NCBI GenBank assembly: GCA_964440935.1
Contig: CAYTTY010000015.1
Span: forward strand, 1 to 64,000
Length of the DNA stretch: 64,000 bases
Direction: 5' to 3'
Source of the DNA: WJJR01 sp964440935
GTDB taxonomy: Bacteria; Zixibacteria; MSB-5A5; WJJR01
Part shown: positions 36,206 through 45,399 of the stretch, one piece after another
How positions within the stretch are numbered: position 1 is the first letter of the stretch
How the letters are laid out: each line of letters begins with the position of its first letter
Notes under the pieces: model-generated
Told to the model about the DNA's origin: nothing
The model's database searches: none
The model's input: only the letters and a program-made list of their open reading frames with translations
Position numbers and translations under genes: made by a program

Positions 36206-37558
36206 TCAATACCGTATGGTCACTTCCAGCCGTCCCCATCCGAAGCCGTTCGCACCATCGAAATAGAAATCCCCCGGCTCAAATCCTTCCCACAGTACAT
36301 GTCCGTCAAGGTGCTCGTTCATGGTGAATGTCAGCCGCCCGATGATCAGATGGCCTCGTGTTTGTCCGCGGCCACCGGGAAAGGAAAGCGTCGGATCAGA
36401 CGACTCGGGCGCCATCAGATGGTGGTAGTCGAGCGTAAATCGCGTTCGCTCGTCGAAATCAAAGCGCAGGGTCGCAAATACGCTGGCGGTATTGGTCCAG
36501 CGCGCGACACCGACCTCTTTGACTTGTGTGTAGATGTACGATTCGCTCCATTTCGGCCACCGGCTGAACAGCGGGTCCCAATCCTCGCGATCAGCCGTTT
36601 GCGGATCATCCCCACTGAGGTATAGCCCACCCAGCGTCAGTTTGCTGGGCAGGTAGCGCGGCCAGGATATTGTCTGTGTCAGATACGAATACCCACCAAC
36701 AGCGAACACATCAGCGGAAGCAAACGCACCGTGCTGCAATGCGAGTTCAGTGGTCACCGTCAGCGATGGTTGCAGCGGAATTAGAACGCGCACACCGGGA
36801 CAGTATCGATACCCCGATGCGGGCACGAGTTCGCTTGATTTCACATCCTTGCGAATCACATATCCCTGTACGTCAACGTTGCGAAACGCACCGGCGTAGT
36901 AGGCGATCAATCCCAGCTCCGGCTGCTCGATCAACAGCCGGTCCTGATCATGAACGACCGGAAACAACTTCTCCATGTCCGGCTGGTAGCAGGCGATCAA
37001 CGTGAGCGAATGATGAGGAGCAATCATCCAATCGGCGCGGGCGGCGTTGAAGTAAATCGACCGTGACCCATCGAGTGGACCACCATCCACAACAACGAAT
37101 CCCTCTCCCAGGATGATGTTCTGCCGGCCGACGGTTGCGGTCAGCGGAACACCACCCACACTGTCCCATGCGACATGCAGCAGATCGACGAAAATCTCAT
37201 CGGAGTCATATCCGAGCGCTTCGGGAACGAAGTGATAGTACATCTCATTGGTCAGACGGCCGGTTACGGAGAATTGGCGGTGGGGCTGTGCCACTGCCCG
37301 GAGGCTGGTGCGATGGCGCCATACGCTGCGACCGGCCTGGGCATCACGCGACAGACTGATCGCATTATCGGTCGTTTCAATGCGCATTCGTTGAACGTAA
37401 CGCAGCTTCAGCCAATTGCTCGTCGGCGATTGTGCCAACGCAACAATCGGAATGCTCGAAACCAGAAGCACGAGTATAACAATTTGAACAATACGACGAC
37501 CGACCACAGCCCACCTCACGACACGTCGACAGAGCGCAACGGGGTTATTCTGAATCAA
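36206..37558 (-). CDS. Outer-membrane beta-barrel protein, alginate-export (AlgE/OprD-like) type
   Basis: A 450-residue exported barrel. An N-terminal hydrophobic leader (about residues 20-42) ends in ALAQ, and the rest alternates polar and aromatic residues as in 16-18-stranded porins, ending in the aromatic strand LEVTIRY. The segment LYLSGDDPQTADREDWDPLF followed by SRWPKWSE is a hallmark of the alginate-export family, where it forms part of the constriction. It could let a sugar acid or other small anion cross the outer membrane. First gene of a run with the SSS symporter and mgtE. The leader is long and basic; an internal start is possible. Confidence 0.8.
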   Translation of the reverse strand: MIQNNPVALCRRVVRWAVVGRRIVQIVILVLLVSSIPIVALAQSPTSNWLKLRYVQRMRIETTDNAISLSRDAQAGRSVWRHRTSLRAVAQPHRQFSVTGRLTNEMYYHFVPEALGYDSDEIFVDLLHVAWDSVGGVPLTATVGRQNIILGEGFVVVDGGPLDGSRSIYFNAARADWMIAPHHSLTLIACYQPDMEKLFPVVHDQDRLLIEQPELGLIAYYAGAFRNVDVQGYVIRKDVKSSELVPASGYRYCPGVRVLIPLQPSLTVTTELALQHGAFASADVFAVGGYSYLTQTISWPRYLPSKLTLGGLYLSGDDPQTADREDWDPLFSRWPKWSESYIYTQVKEVGVARWTNTASVFATLRFDFDERTRFTLDYHHLMAPESSDPTLSFPGGRGQTRGHLIIGRLTFTMNEHLDGHVLWEGFEPGDFYFDGANGFGWGRLEVTIRY

Positions 37559-37665
37559 TCTGAGACGTGGTCCAAGCCGTTTTGCAGGGAACAGCTCTCC
37601 AAAACCGAGATTTTGACGGTTTGCGGGGCACGCAGACCTGCTGGAACGTCATTGGGGAAGAGCCT

Positions 37666-37755
37666 ACAGCGATTCTCAGATTTCCGATCTGATTGAGCAG
37701 AGGTGAGCCACAGTGTGTCTCGTACCTACCTTTCGGGAGCCACGGGCCTTAAGGG
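37666..37755. repeat. Left half of interrupted element D
   Basis: From TACAGCGATTCTCAG onward the sequence follows copy B (33077 onward) for about 90 bases with small changes: TTTCCGAT, TGATTGAG, GTGAG, GTGTGT and GCCACGGGCCTTAAGG all appear in the same order. The matching right half lies at 38300-38353, so about 540 bp of other repeat DNA has been inserted into this copy. Confidence 0.55.
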
Positions 37756-37802
37756 GTGTGTTGAAGAACGTGTGTCATTGCAGATGACGTGCTTTTGTAG
37801 AA

Positions 37803-37863
37803 GCGTATTGAATACGCCCTCTGCGCCTGACCCATACGCGGGCAGGGTGTATGCAATACGCCC
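37803..37863. repeat. Second short palindromic repeat family
   Basis: GCGTATTGAATACGCCC (37803-37819) and, inverted, GGGTGTATGCAATACGCCC (37845-37863) are two close copies of a GGGCGTATTGNATACGCCC palindrome about 25 bases apart. They lie inside interrupted element D and are unrelated to the GATTGTCAGAA family. No coding sequence surrounds them. Confidence 0.5.
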
Positions 37864-37986
37864 CTTGTATTGTTCCTGTCGATGCATGGCATTGCTGGAC
37901 ATTCAGCCCGTAGGCGAGGAGCACGGTGCGTCACAGCCGCTCGCAATGGCCAGCCCGTTGCTGTGCCGGGCTCCTGGCCCACTATC

Positions 37987-38264
37987 TATAGCGATTGTCA
38001 GAAATATTGTCCGTTTGCCTCAGCGATCCATTCGGGTGAAACAGCTCGCCGCTGTCATCCCCGCGAACGCGGGGATCCATTTTGAACACACTACGAGATT
38101 CAAATGGATTCCTCCGCCGCGGCGGACGGGAATGACAACAAGTTAGACGCTTTCTGGGTTACGTACCCGAATGCCGGGAATGCCGTGGGTGGAGGGAAGT
38201 GACGGGACAACTGATGCATTAGTGATACTCGGGCTAGCGGACAAGAATTCTGACAATCGCTCTA
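37987..38264. repeat. Short inverted-repeat element, copy C (MITE-like)
   Basis: Left end TATAGCGATTGTCAGAA at 37987 and right end, read on the other strand from 38264, TAGAGCGATTGTCAGAA; these 17 bases differ at one position. Matching continues inward (TTGTCCG). Length 278 bp. Like copy A it holds a TCATCCCCGCGAACGCGGGG palindrome near 38055 and GGGAATGAC near 38130. It is nested within the two halves of element D. Confidence 0.65.
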
Positions 38265-38299
38265 CCCCACCCGATTGCCAAGATAAACAGTTGATGACC

Positions 38300-38353
38300 A
38301 TAAGACCCGTGGCACCCCAATGCAAACAGAAGATCCTTATGACGATCAATCTA
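38300..38353. repeat. Right half of interrupted element D
   Basis: The sequence from GACCCGTGGCACCCC to the final TCTA follows the right end of copy B (GCCCGTGGCACCC, CAAACGGACAAG, TTATGACAATCGCTCTA) with substitutions, e.g. TTATGACGATCAATCTA. With 37666-37755 it reconstitutes a copy of B type. Confidence 0.5.
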
Positions 38354-38466
38354 ACGGACGATCCGAGCTTCTACGACACACACGGATCCATCAACGGTGG
38401 GCCGTTGAAGAACAACACATCAATAGTGGTTTATCAATCGTCCTGCAGTGAATGGTGCATGGGGAG

Positions 38467-40197
38467 CTATGAACGGGAGATTCGTTTTCGCAGAGACTTG
38501 GCTGTCACCGTATTCCACACATGCTTCTTCTGCACCCACCCGCGCCGCGCCTGGGCGACACCGTACTTCATGTAGTCCAGATTGTCGGTGCGGTGGGCAT
38601 CGGTGCTAACAACCAGTGCGACACCGTGTTCGGCCGCCGTGCGGGCGTAGACATCGGGCAGGTCCAGCCGTTCCGGCTGCCCGCTGACCTCCAGTGCAAC
38701 ACGATGGTCACGGCATGCTTCCAACACCCGGTCAAAATCAAGAGGGATAGGATCGCGCTTTCCGAACATCCGCGCGAATGGATGCCCGATGCAGTGAACG
38801 ACACCGCTTTCGATGGCAGCCACCATCCGATTGGTCATGTCTTTCCGCGATAGATTGAGATGTGAGTGAATACTGGCAACGACCCAATCCAGATCGGCGA
38901 GAATCTTATCAGAGAAATCGAGTTTACCGTTCTTGAGAATATCGACTTCGACACCAGTCAGGACCCAGAACGTCTTTTGCTTGCTGTTCACTTTGTGAAT
39001 CGCGTCAGCATGCCGCCGCATGCGGTCTTCGCTGAGGCCATTGGCAATGCGCACGGCTTTGGAGTGATCGGTAATCGCCAGATAATCGTATCCGCGCTCT
39101 TTGGCCGCCGCGACCATATCCTTGATGCTGTCTTTACCGTCGGACGCTGTGGTGTGGCAATGCAGATCGCCGCGTATATCGTCGTATTCGATCAAACGTG
39201 GAATCTGATCCGCCTCGGCCGCATCAATCTCGCCCCGATCTTCGCGCAACTCCGGTGGAATCCACACCAACCCTAGTTTCTTGTAGATGGATTTCTCCGT
39301 TTTGGCTGCAAGCCGGCGCTTGCCGGAGAACAAGCCGTACTCATTCAGCTTCCATTTGTTCGCCTGCGCGCGTTTGCGCAAGATGACACTGTGTTCCTTC
39401 GATCCGGAAAAATACAGCAGTGCGGCCCCGTACGATTCAGAATCGATGAACCGAAAATCAATCTGCAACCCCGCTTTCAGCCGCACCGATGACTTTTCCT
39501 TGCCGCGACTCATGACGGTTTCGATACCATGGTACCCCAGAATCGCATCGGCGCACACGTCGCGGTCATCACAATCGATCAATACGTCGAGATCACCGAT
39601 CGTCTCTTTCCGCCGTCGGAAACTCCCAGCCACGTCCCAGCGTTTGATCTGATCGATTTGCGTTAAATGCTCTGCCAATGCCTCGACCGCGTCCGATGCC
39701 TGCTTGAGGAGTACACGACCCGACGTCGCCTTCAACCGTTCGATGCCCTGCAGAATGTTCTGTTCGGTCTTGGCGCCGAGACCGGGCAATTCACGCAACT
39801 GCTGCTTGTTGGCCGTCTCTTCCAGTTCCGAAATCGTCGACACACCGAGTTGATCATGAATCAGCTTGACCTTTTGCGGGCCGAGTTGCCCGACTTGCAT
39901 CAACTCGGTCAGCGACGTTGGTGTCTTTTCTCTCAATTCTCCGAGTCGTTCGCAGGTTCCTGTTTTCAGAATCTCGAGAATCTTCGCTGCCGTACTTTTG
40001 CCGACATTCGGCAGTGACGTCAAATCCTCATCGTTCTCGGCCATTTCCTTGATCGCCTGAGACGTATCGCGAACACTCCGTGCGGCGTTGCGGTAGGACC
40101 GAACGCGGAACGGATCGCCATCCTGCAATTCCAGCAGATCGGCGATCTCCTCGAAGATCGCCGCAATTTGACTGTTCTCGATTGCCTTGAATGCCAT
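38467..40197 (-). CDS. polX: DNA polymerase X family protein with PHP domain
   Basis: A 576-residue PolX for gap-filling DNA repair. Residues about 1-170 carry helix-hairpin-helix motifs (LPNVGKSTAAKILEIL, LPGLGAKTEQNILQGI), then the nucleotidyltransferase core with GSFRRRKETIGDLDVLIDC, whose Gly-Ser and two catalytic Asp are present. From about residue 335 a PHP domain begins (RGDLHCHTTASDGKDSI, LAITDHSKAV, GVEVDILKNGKLDF, GHPFARM, STDAHRTDNL) with the His and Asp metal ligands that give 3'-5' exonuclease activity. Length and order are as in Bacillus and Thermus PolX. It starts 12 bases after mutM, forming a base-excision repair pair. A weak ribosome site precedes the ATG, so coupling to mutM is plausible. 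Confidence 0.95.
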   Translation of the reverse strand: MAFKAIENSQIAAIFEEIADLLELQDGDPFRVRSYRNAARSVRDTSQAIKEMAENDEDLTSLPNVGKSTAAKILEILKTGTCERLGELREKTPTSLTELMQVGQLGPQKVKLIHDQLGVSTISELEETANKQQLRELPGLGAKTEQNILQGIERLKATSGRVLLKQASDAVEALAEHLTQIDQIKRWDVAGSFRRRKETIGDLDVLIDCDDRDVCADAILGYHGIETVMSRGKEKSSVRLKAGLQIDFRFIDSESYGAALLYFSGSKEHSVILRKRAQANKWKLNEYGLFSGKRRLAAKTEKSIYKKLGLVWIPPELREDRGEIDAAEADQIPRLIEYDDIRGDLHCHTTASDGKDSIKDMVAAAKERGYDYLAITDHSKAVRIANGLSEDRMRRHADAIHKVNSKQKTFWVLTGVEVDILKNGKLDFSDKILADLDWVVASIHSHLNLSRKDMTNRMVAAIESGVVHCIGHPFARMFGKRDPIPLDFDRVLEACRDHRVALEVSGQPERLDLPDVYARTAAEHGVALVVSTDAHRTDNLDYMKYGVAQARRGWVQKKHVWNTVTAKSLRKRISRS

Positions 40198-40209
40198 GGT
40201 GGTTACCCG

Positions 40210-41001
40210 CTACACGCGTCGCTGGCACCTTGTGCAAAGATACGACGGCCGCCCGCCCAGTTTCAACTTCGATATCGTCCCGCTGCAATTCGGACATTGT
40301 CCATCGGTGACCGCGTGGCGCAGGAGGTAACTCTTCGGAAATCGTTCTGGCACCGCTCTGCGATTTGCACACGTTCGCAGCGTACGGCGCATCGCCTCAT
40401 ACAGTCGTTTAGCATCATCACTACCGAACTTCTTCACCTGCGATGCGGGATGAATCCCGGCTTGGAAAAGGACCTCATCAGCGTATACGTTGCCAATCCC
40501 TGCCACAAATGACTGATTCATCAGCAGCGACTTGATACGACCCGACCGCTTGGAGAGCATGTCGGCGAACGTGCGTCGATTCAGGTGCTCGTCCAATGCA
40601 TCGGGACCGAGGTCCTGACTGTCAATGAATGCGTCAAGATCATCGATGATGCGAATCTGCCCGAGAATGCGTTTGCTGGTGATCGCCATCCGTTCCGAGG
40701 AACCGAATTCAATGCTGACACTGGTGTAGTCCGGATCGTCCCCGCTGAGTACAATCTCCAGCGATCCGGTCATGCCGAAATGCAGGACCAGCCACCCGTC
40801 GCTGCTGATTCCCGCGAACAGACATTTTCCACGGCGAACGCTTGTCGTTAATCGCTGATCTTTGAGGCGTCGCGCGAGCAATTGCGGACTGGTATCGCGC
40901 AGCAGTCGTTTGTCACTGACACGAATACCGCTGATTCGTTTCCGCAGCACCTGATCCAATGCATCTTTACGGAATGTTTCCACATCCGGTAATTCCGGCA
41001 C
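40210..41001 (-). CDS. mutM: Formamidopyrimidine-DNA glycosylase (MutM/Fpg or Nei-like)
   Basis: A 263-residue Fpg/Nei-family glycosylase-lyase that excises oxidised bases. The chain starts Met-Pro-Glu-Leu-Pro; Pro2 is the catalytic amine and Glu3 the acid. Lys59 in RRGKCLF is the conserved backbone-contact lysine, LHFGMTG follows, then the helix-two-turn-helix region around MNQSFVAGIGNVYADEVLF. The end is a CxxC-x16-CxxC zinc finger (CPNC, CTRC) with the GRPSY arginine. The FYQRELxVYGR stretch of classical MutM before the finger is changed, so substrate range could differ from 8-oxoguanine. It follows the peptidase/TolB/barrel gene by 21 bases and precedes polX. Confidence 0.92.
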   Translation of the reverse strand: MPELPDVETFRKDALDQVLRKRISGIRVSDKRLLRDTSPQLLARRLKDQRLTTSVRRGKCLFAGISSDGWLVLHFGMTGSLEIVLSGDDPDYTSVSIEFGSSERMAITSKRILGQIRIIDDLDAFIDSQDLGPDALDEHLNRRTFADMLSKRSGRIKSLLMNQSFVAGIGNVYADEVLFQAGIHPASQVKKFGSDDAKRLYEAMRRTLRTCANRRAVPERFPKSYLLRHAVTDGQCPNCSGTISKLKLGGRPSYLCTRCQRRV

Positions 41002-41022
41002 AATGATCCCCTGTTGGTATCA

Positions 41023-44000
41023 CTACCAGCCCGGTGCTATTACGAAACCGAACTGGGTATCCTGTTCCGGCCGCTGAAACGGGAACGCGAGGTAGAACTG
41101 TGTAACAACGTATCCGAGGATGTTCAGCCGTGCCGCAGCGCCAGCACTGAACACGGGAATGCGTTCGCTGGAGCGAGTGGCGAACTTCAGCGTCGGTTCG
41201 TTACCGGCACTCCAGGCCACACCGCCGTCAAAGAACAGGGCCAGTTCGGTCGGCAACACCGTCGTGCTCAACACGCCGAATTCCTCAGTGCCGAATAATG
41301 GCATTCGCAGTTCGGCATTGAACACCGCGATCCGATTCCCGACCAGACGATCGAACTGCGGGCAACGTCCGCTGCCATCATCATCGACACACTCTGACGC
41401 TGAGATCGAACCGGCAGCGTAGCCGCGCACCAGCGTTTCATAACCAAGAAAATCGTCGGATAGCCGCTTACTGTCCGAATCGCCCAGATACCGTCCGTGA
41501 TGCAGGCCGCGCAAAGCAAAAGTAAACGGATTCAGAAAGACGTAGTGGCGATAGTCCAGCAGCACGGTCGCGTAATCGAGTGACCCGAGCGTTGGTTCAA
41601 TCTCAAAGCGGAATCGCCGACCCGCCGCCGGCGACGTGAACCCGAACTGCGAGTAGTCGCCCACATAGGCAAGCGACGTGTGAACGAGATTCAGGCCCGA
41701 TGGCGCGTCGCGCTCGACCGTCCGACTGTCGAGCACAACGCCGTTCACCGACGTCACACGGTCGGCTTCGATGTCATAGCTCACCCGTGTGTATCCGGCG
41801 GTTGCTTCCAGACGACGGTTGGTCGACAGCGGGTACGATCCCATCAGCGATACGCGATCATTGAAGATGCGTTCGCGTATCAATACGTCCTCCCGCGCAA
41901 GCACCTGTTCACCGTTGATGGTCACCGTATCCTGGCCGATCGCATAACCGATCGTCTGATACGGTATGTGCCCAACCATTGCTCCCCAATTCAACTGGTT
42001 CCGGCGGTTCATGTAAAACACTTCACCGCCGGCGTCTTTGATTCCACCGTTCAGTTGGGCCGTCACTCCGAGCAGACGGTGACCCAGCATATCACTGAAC
42101 ACAAACGACGCCCCACCACCCAGGCCGGTGCCAAACCGATCCACCGATACACCGATGCTGGTGCGCCCGGCATAGGCCAGGGTCAGTGATGGATCGTACT
42201 CGGTGGTGGTGAAATCATCGTCTCCCATCAGCCCATTGGTCGGTTCCGCCAGGTACGTGTTAACGATCGTTGGCTCGATGCCGGTCGGGGGCAGTTCAGG
42301 CGGAACGTCACGAGGTCCTGCCAACGGTGTCGTCGGTGCCGTCGTGGGCTCCGTCAACATGTGGATACGATAGCCACGCTGATCAAACAGCGAAAACGCG
42401 ATGTCATCGGTGTTCCGTGCAACAGTCAGCGCCGGCGACAGTCCCGTCAATCCACTCACACCGGTCGCGACATTTGTGAGACGCACAGTTTCCCGGGTGT
42501 CCAGTGAATAACGATAGATGTTGCTGACCCCGTCCGGGTCGGACACAAAGTACAAGTATTGTCCATCGGACGAGAATTGCGGATTGACGTGCCGGGCGCC
42601 GTCATGAATGTCCAGAACCGACAACTCGCCCGTTCCAACATCGATCAATCCAATTTGCATCGGACCGAAGGTGTATGTCGTCAAGTCGGTCTTCGGACCG
42701 TTGTCGGTAATGCAGGCCACTGTCCGTCCATCAGGCGACCAAGCCGGCTGCAACTCCGCAAAGCGGTCGTCGGTGAGTGGTCTCATGGTCTCGTCAGCCA
42801 GATTGTACACGTACAGATTGCTGTACCCTTGGCTCGCGCCGGCCAGTGCGAGGCGATCCCCATCAGGTGACCAGGAGACGCCGGTAATCGCATCGACCTC
42901 CGGAATGTCGATCTGTTGAGCGACATCGCCTGATGGAATGTCGATGATCGCAATCTCATTGTCACCGTCCTCGAACACGACATAGGCAAGCTGACGCCCG
43001 TCGGGTGACCAGGACCCGCTCGCGTTAAAGAATCGCAACGCATCAAAGTGTTCGTCGGTATTGGAACTGATGAGCTTGTCGACAACGTTGCCGCTTTGCA
43101 CGTCGGCGAGATACAGATCCAGCGTGAAAACGTCGCGACGGGACAAAAACGTCAGGTAGCGTCCATCCGGACTCATCGACGGTGACAGGTTCATGCCAAA
43201 CTCATCGGCAAAGAGAGTTGTCCCCACCGTCGCCGCGCTGTCGAGTCCCTCCAGTTGTGACGTGTATGTGTCGTGCACCGACGCATGCCAGGCCATACTG
43301 AGCGAATCGGTGCTGGTGTTCAGGATCTTCCGTACGGCTCCGCCGACACCATGGCGCAGTGCCGACTGATACAGAGCGCCAACAGCGCGGTCGCCGTACT
43401 CACCACCGACGTACGCCCAGAACGCGTGGCCGAATCGGTACGGAAAGTACGATGGGTCGCTCGTCAGGTCCGACAGGGTCGGCATATCGTCGTGCAATAC
43501 CGCATCGCGCAGCCACATCGCCGTTTCGGTGTCGCGATCACCTAACGACAGATATTCCGCAATTCCCTCCGTAAACCACAACGGCAGCCGCCGCGCCCCT
43601 CGCTCGTTCATCAGCCGGAACTGAAACGCATGCACCAATTCATGGCCCAACACGTGATGGAATTCTCCCAAGACACCGGTCATCGGTACGACGACGCGAT
43701 TCTTCATGCCTTCGGTCACGCCGCCTGTCCCCTGGCTGATCAAACCACTGATGACATTCGACTGCTGAAAGTCGGCGTGGCTGGCATAGAGGATGATCGG
43801 CTGGCGTTTGTTCAATTCATAGTTCATCACTGTTGCAATGCGCGTCCGCCAGCGTTCACCCATCTGACCCGCGGCCGATGCCACGTCGGCAATCGCCGGA
43901 TAGTGGTAGATATCGAGGTTCTCGGTCTTCAAAATGTGAAAGTCGAATTCCTCGTACTGAACCTTGTTGCGTCCAAAGTACTGAGCCCGACTATCATCCG

Positions 44001-44100
44001 TCATCAATGTGAACAAGAGTGCTGCGACCAACAGGGTCACAACACTCTTTGCCACGTGTCGTCGATGACGCATACGTGAATCACGCTGCTTCAACAACAT
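41023..44100 (-). CDS. Peptidase-MA / TolB propeller / outer-membrane barrel fusion protein
   Basis: A 1025-residue envelope protein with three parts. After a leader ending near residue 40 (DSRAQ), residues about 50-270 are a gluzincin-type peptidase domain: HELVH with His153, Glu154 and His157, and WFTEGIAEY supplying Glu178 as third metal ligand. Residues about 290-610 are TolB/WD40-like beta-propeller repeats (SPDGRYLTFLSRRD, SPDGRQLAYV, SPDGDRLAL, SPDGRTVACI). The last 370 residues are a BamA/Omp85-like barrel (GLGGGASFVFSDMLGHRL, ending in LAFPFQRPEQDTQFGFVIAP and a final Trp). One chain thus places a metalloprotease and propeller in the periplasm tethered to an outer-membrane barrel. 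AAGGAG lies 5 bases before the ATG. Substrate and role are unknown. Confidence 0.85.
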   Translation of the reverse strand: MLLKQRDSRMRHRRHVAKSVVTLLVAALLFTLMTDDSRAQYFGRNKVQYEEFDFHILKTENLDIYHYPAIADVASAAGQMGERWRTRIATVMNYELNKRQPIILYASHADFQQSNVISGLISQGTGGVTEGMKNRVVVPMTGVLGEFHHVLGHELVHAFQFRLMNERGARRLPLWFTEGIAEYLSLGDRDTETAMWLRDAVLHDDMPTLSDLTSDPSYFPYRFGHAFWAYVGGEYGDRAVGALYQSALRHGVGGAVRKILNTSTDSLSMAWHASVHDTYTSQLEGLDSAATVGTTLFADEFGMNLSPSMSPDGRYLTFLSRRDVFTLDLYLADVQSGNVVDKLISSNTDEHFDALRFFNASGSWSPDGRQLAYVVFEDGDNEIAIIDIPSGDVAQQIDIPEVDAITGVSWSPDGDRLALAGASQGYSNLYVYNLADETMRPLTDDRFAELQPAWSPDGRTVACITDNGPKTDLTTYTFGPMQIGLIDVGTGELSVLDIHDGARHVNPQFSSDGQYLYFVSDPDGVSNIYRYSLDTRETVRLTNVATGVSGLTGLSPALTVARNTDDIAFSLFDQRGYRIHMLTEPTTAPTTPLAGPRDVPPELPPTGIEPTIVNTYLAEPTNGLMGDDDFTTTEYDPSLTLAYAGRTSIGVSVDRFGTGLGGGASFVFSDMLGHRLLGVTAQLNGGIKDAGGEVFYMNRRNQLNWGAMVGHIPYQTIGYAIGQDTVTINGEQVLAREDVLIRERIFNDRVSLMGSYPLSTNRRLEATAGYTRVSYDIEADRVTSVNGVVLDSRTVERDAPSGLNLVHTSLAYVGDYSQFGFTSPAAGRRFRFEIEPTLGSLDYATVLLDYRHYVFLNPFTFALRGLHHGRYLGDSDSKRLSDDFLGYETLVRGYAAGSISASECVDDDGSGRCPQFDRLVGNRIAVFNAELRMPLFGTEEFGVLSTTVLPTELALFFDGGVAWSAGNEPTLKFATRSSERIPVFSAGAAARLNILGYVVTQFYLAFPFQRPEQDTQFGFVIAPGW

Positions 44101-44120
44101 GTCACTCCTTGTGCCATGTA

Positions 44121-44678
44121 CTATTCCGCCACCCGCGCCGGTTCACGAGTGTCATCGATCCCTTCAGCCGTGGGGGTAATTGGCTCGCGACGGCGACGCA
44201 ATTCCACATAGGTCCAGGCCGCGGTCACGCCAAACACGATGTGTGACACGACGGTGATCCATCCACGCGCAGCCGCAAACCACGGAAACACGGCCGTCAG
44301 CACGTGGAAGTTGATCACATATAACACCAGACCCAATAGTGCACCGATGAGTGGAGCACGCCGCGCCCGCACCACCAGCAACCCGATCGTCGTGTAGATA
44401 AACGCTAAAATCAAATGCGTCACTACCGCGGTCAGAAACACACCGAAATCAAATGTTGCCGGCGGTGGGAGAACCCCCCGGCCGAGTACCAACGCACCGA
44501 TCATCCGGACCGGTGCCCAGATGCTCTGCCCTTTCACCGCCGCCGACAGGCCCAACTGGATAATCAGGAACACCACTCCACTGACCAACGCAGCGCCGAC
44601 GAGCGGTATCCACGGAAAGCCACTTGGGTTCGTCCGTCGTTGCAGACGTTCCAACTGTTGCTGTTCCTGCTCTTCCAT
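44121..44678 (-). CDS. Small inner-membrane protein of unknown function
   Basis: I do not recognise a family. The 185-residue product has a glutamine-rich, charged N-terminus (about 20 residues), four hydrophobic segments (about 22-45, 75-105, 108-130, 135-158) and a charged C-terminal tail of about 25 residues. Both tails are probably cytoplasmic. It ends 20 bases before the start of the peptidase/TolB/barrel gene on the same strand, so the two may be co-transcribed and the protein may help with envelope placement; that is only inferred from position. Confidence 0.7.
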   Translation of the reverse strand: MEEQEQQQLERLQRRTNPSGFPWIPLVGAALVSGVVFLIIQLGLSAAVKGQSIWAPVRMIGALVLGRGVLPPPATFDFGVFLTAVVTHLILAFIYTTIGLLVVRARRAPLIGALLGLVLYVINFHVLTAVFPWFAAARGWITVVSHIVFGVTAAWTYVELRRRREPITPTAEGIDDTREPARVAE

Positions 44679-44745
44679 CTCGTTTGTCCCTTCTCAGCAT
44701 ACTGCGAATCACTGACATGCCCTCTTCAGGCGACGCCTGTGCGCG

Positions 44746-45168
44746 CTACTTCTTCACCGGTTCAGACACGGTCTCCAGTACATCACCGGCAACTTTCTTG
44801 TCACCCAGGACAACGATGTCACCGATCGAGCACATGCCAACCAGCCGCTTGTCGCGATTGACGACAACCAGTCGCCGGACCTTCTCCGCCTTCATCTGGT
44901 CGGCGGCGTCCATCAACTCCTGATCGTCGTAGCAGTAGTGCACGCCTTCCGACATCGCATCGCGAACCTTGGTATCATTGGGATTCAACCCCTTCGCCAC
45001 CGTACGGACCGCAATGTCCCGATCGGTAATCATTCCCACCAGTCGATCGTCCTCGCCGACGGGCAAGGCGCCGATGTTGAGCTTCTCCATTTCAGTGGCC
45101 GCGTCTTTCACGGTCGTGTCAGGATGGATGAATTTCGCATCCTTGGTCATAATGTCGCGAACCATCAT
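44746..45168 (-). CDS. Two-CBS-domain protein
   Basis: A 140-residue stand-alone CBS-pair protein (BatB/YkuL-like). The two CBS motifs read MTKDAKFIHPDTTVKDAATE with LVGMITDRDIAVR, and MSEGVHYCYDDQELMDAADQ with LVGMCSIGDIVV. CBS pairs bind adenosine nucleotides and act as energy sensors; this one carries no fused effector, so it probably regulates a partner. It is monocistronic and lies in a run of stress-related genes. A GGGAGG site precedes the ATG. Confidence 0.9.
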   Translation of the reverse strand: MMVRDIMTKDAKFIHPDTTVKDAATEMEKLNIGALPVGEDDRLVGMITDRDIAVRTVAKGLNPNDTKVRDAMSEGVHYCYDDQELMDAADQMKAEKVRRLVVVNRDKRLVGMCSIGDIVVLGDKKVAGDVLETVSEPVKK

Positions 45169-45399
45169 GTCACATACCTCCCTCTAACGATTAAGCGTCA
45201 GTCTACAAGATCAGATGAGATACCCGATCGGTCTTCATGGTCGACCGAGCAGGCGTTCTGCACCCGGCCACGGGCGTTCCGTGACAATGTCAGTTTTTAT
45301 AATCGTGTTCAGAGGGGCGCAATGGTAGCAGGCGAACTACGCATCCCTGCGCGACTTGTCGGGAGAAGCCCGACCCCCCGTTCGGTGATTCGAGAGCAT

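Noticed and set aside
37559..38466. CRISPR array
   Set aside because: Repeats are inverted pairs of unequal spacing and length, not direct repeats with uniform spacers; no cas gene in the window.
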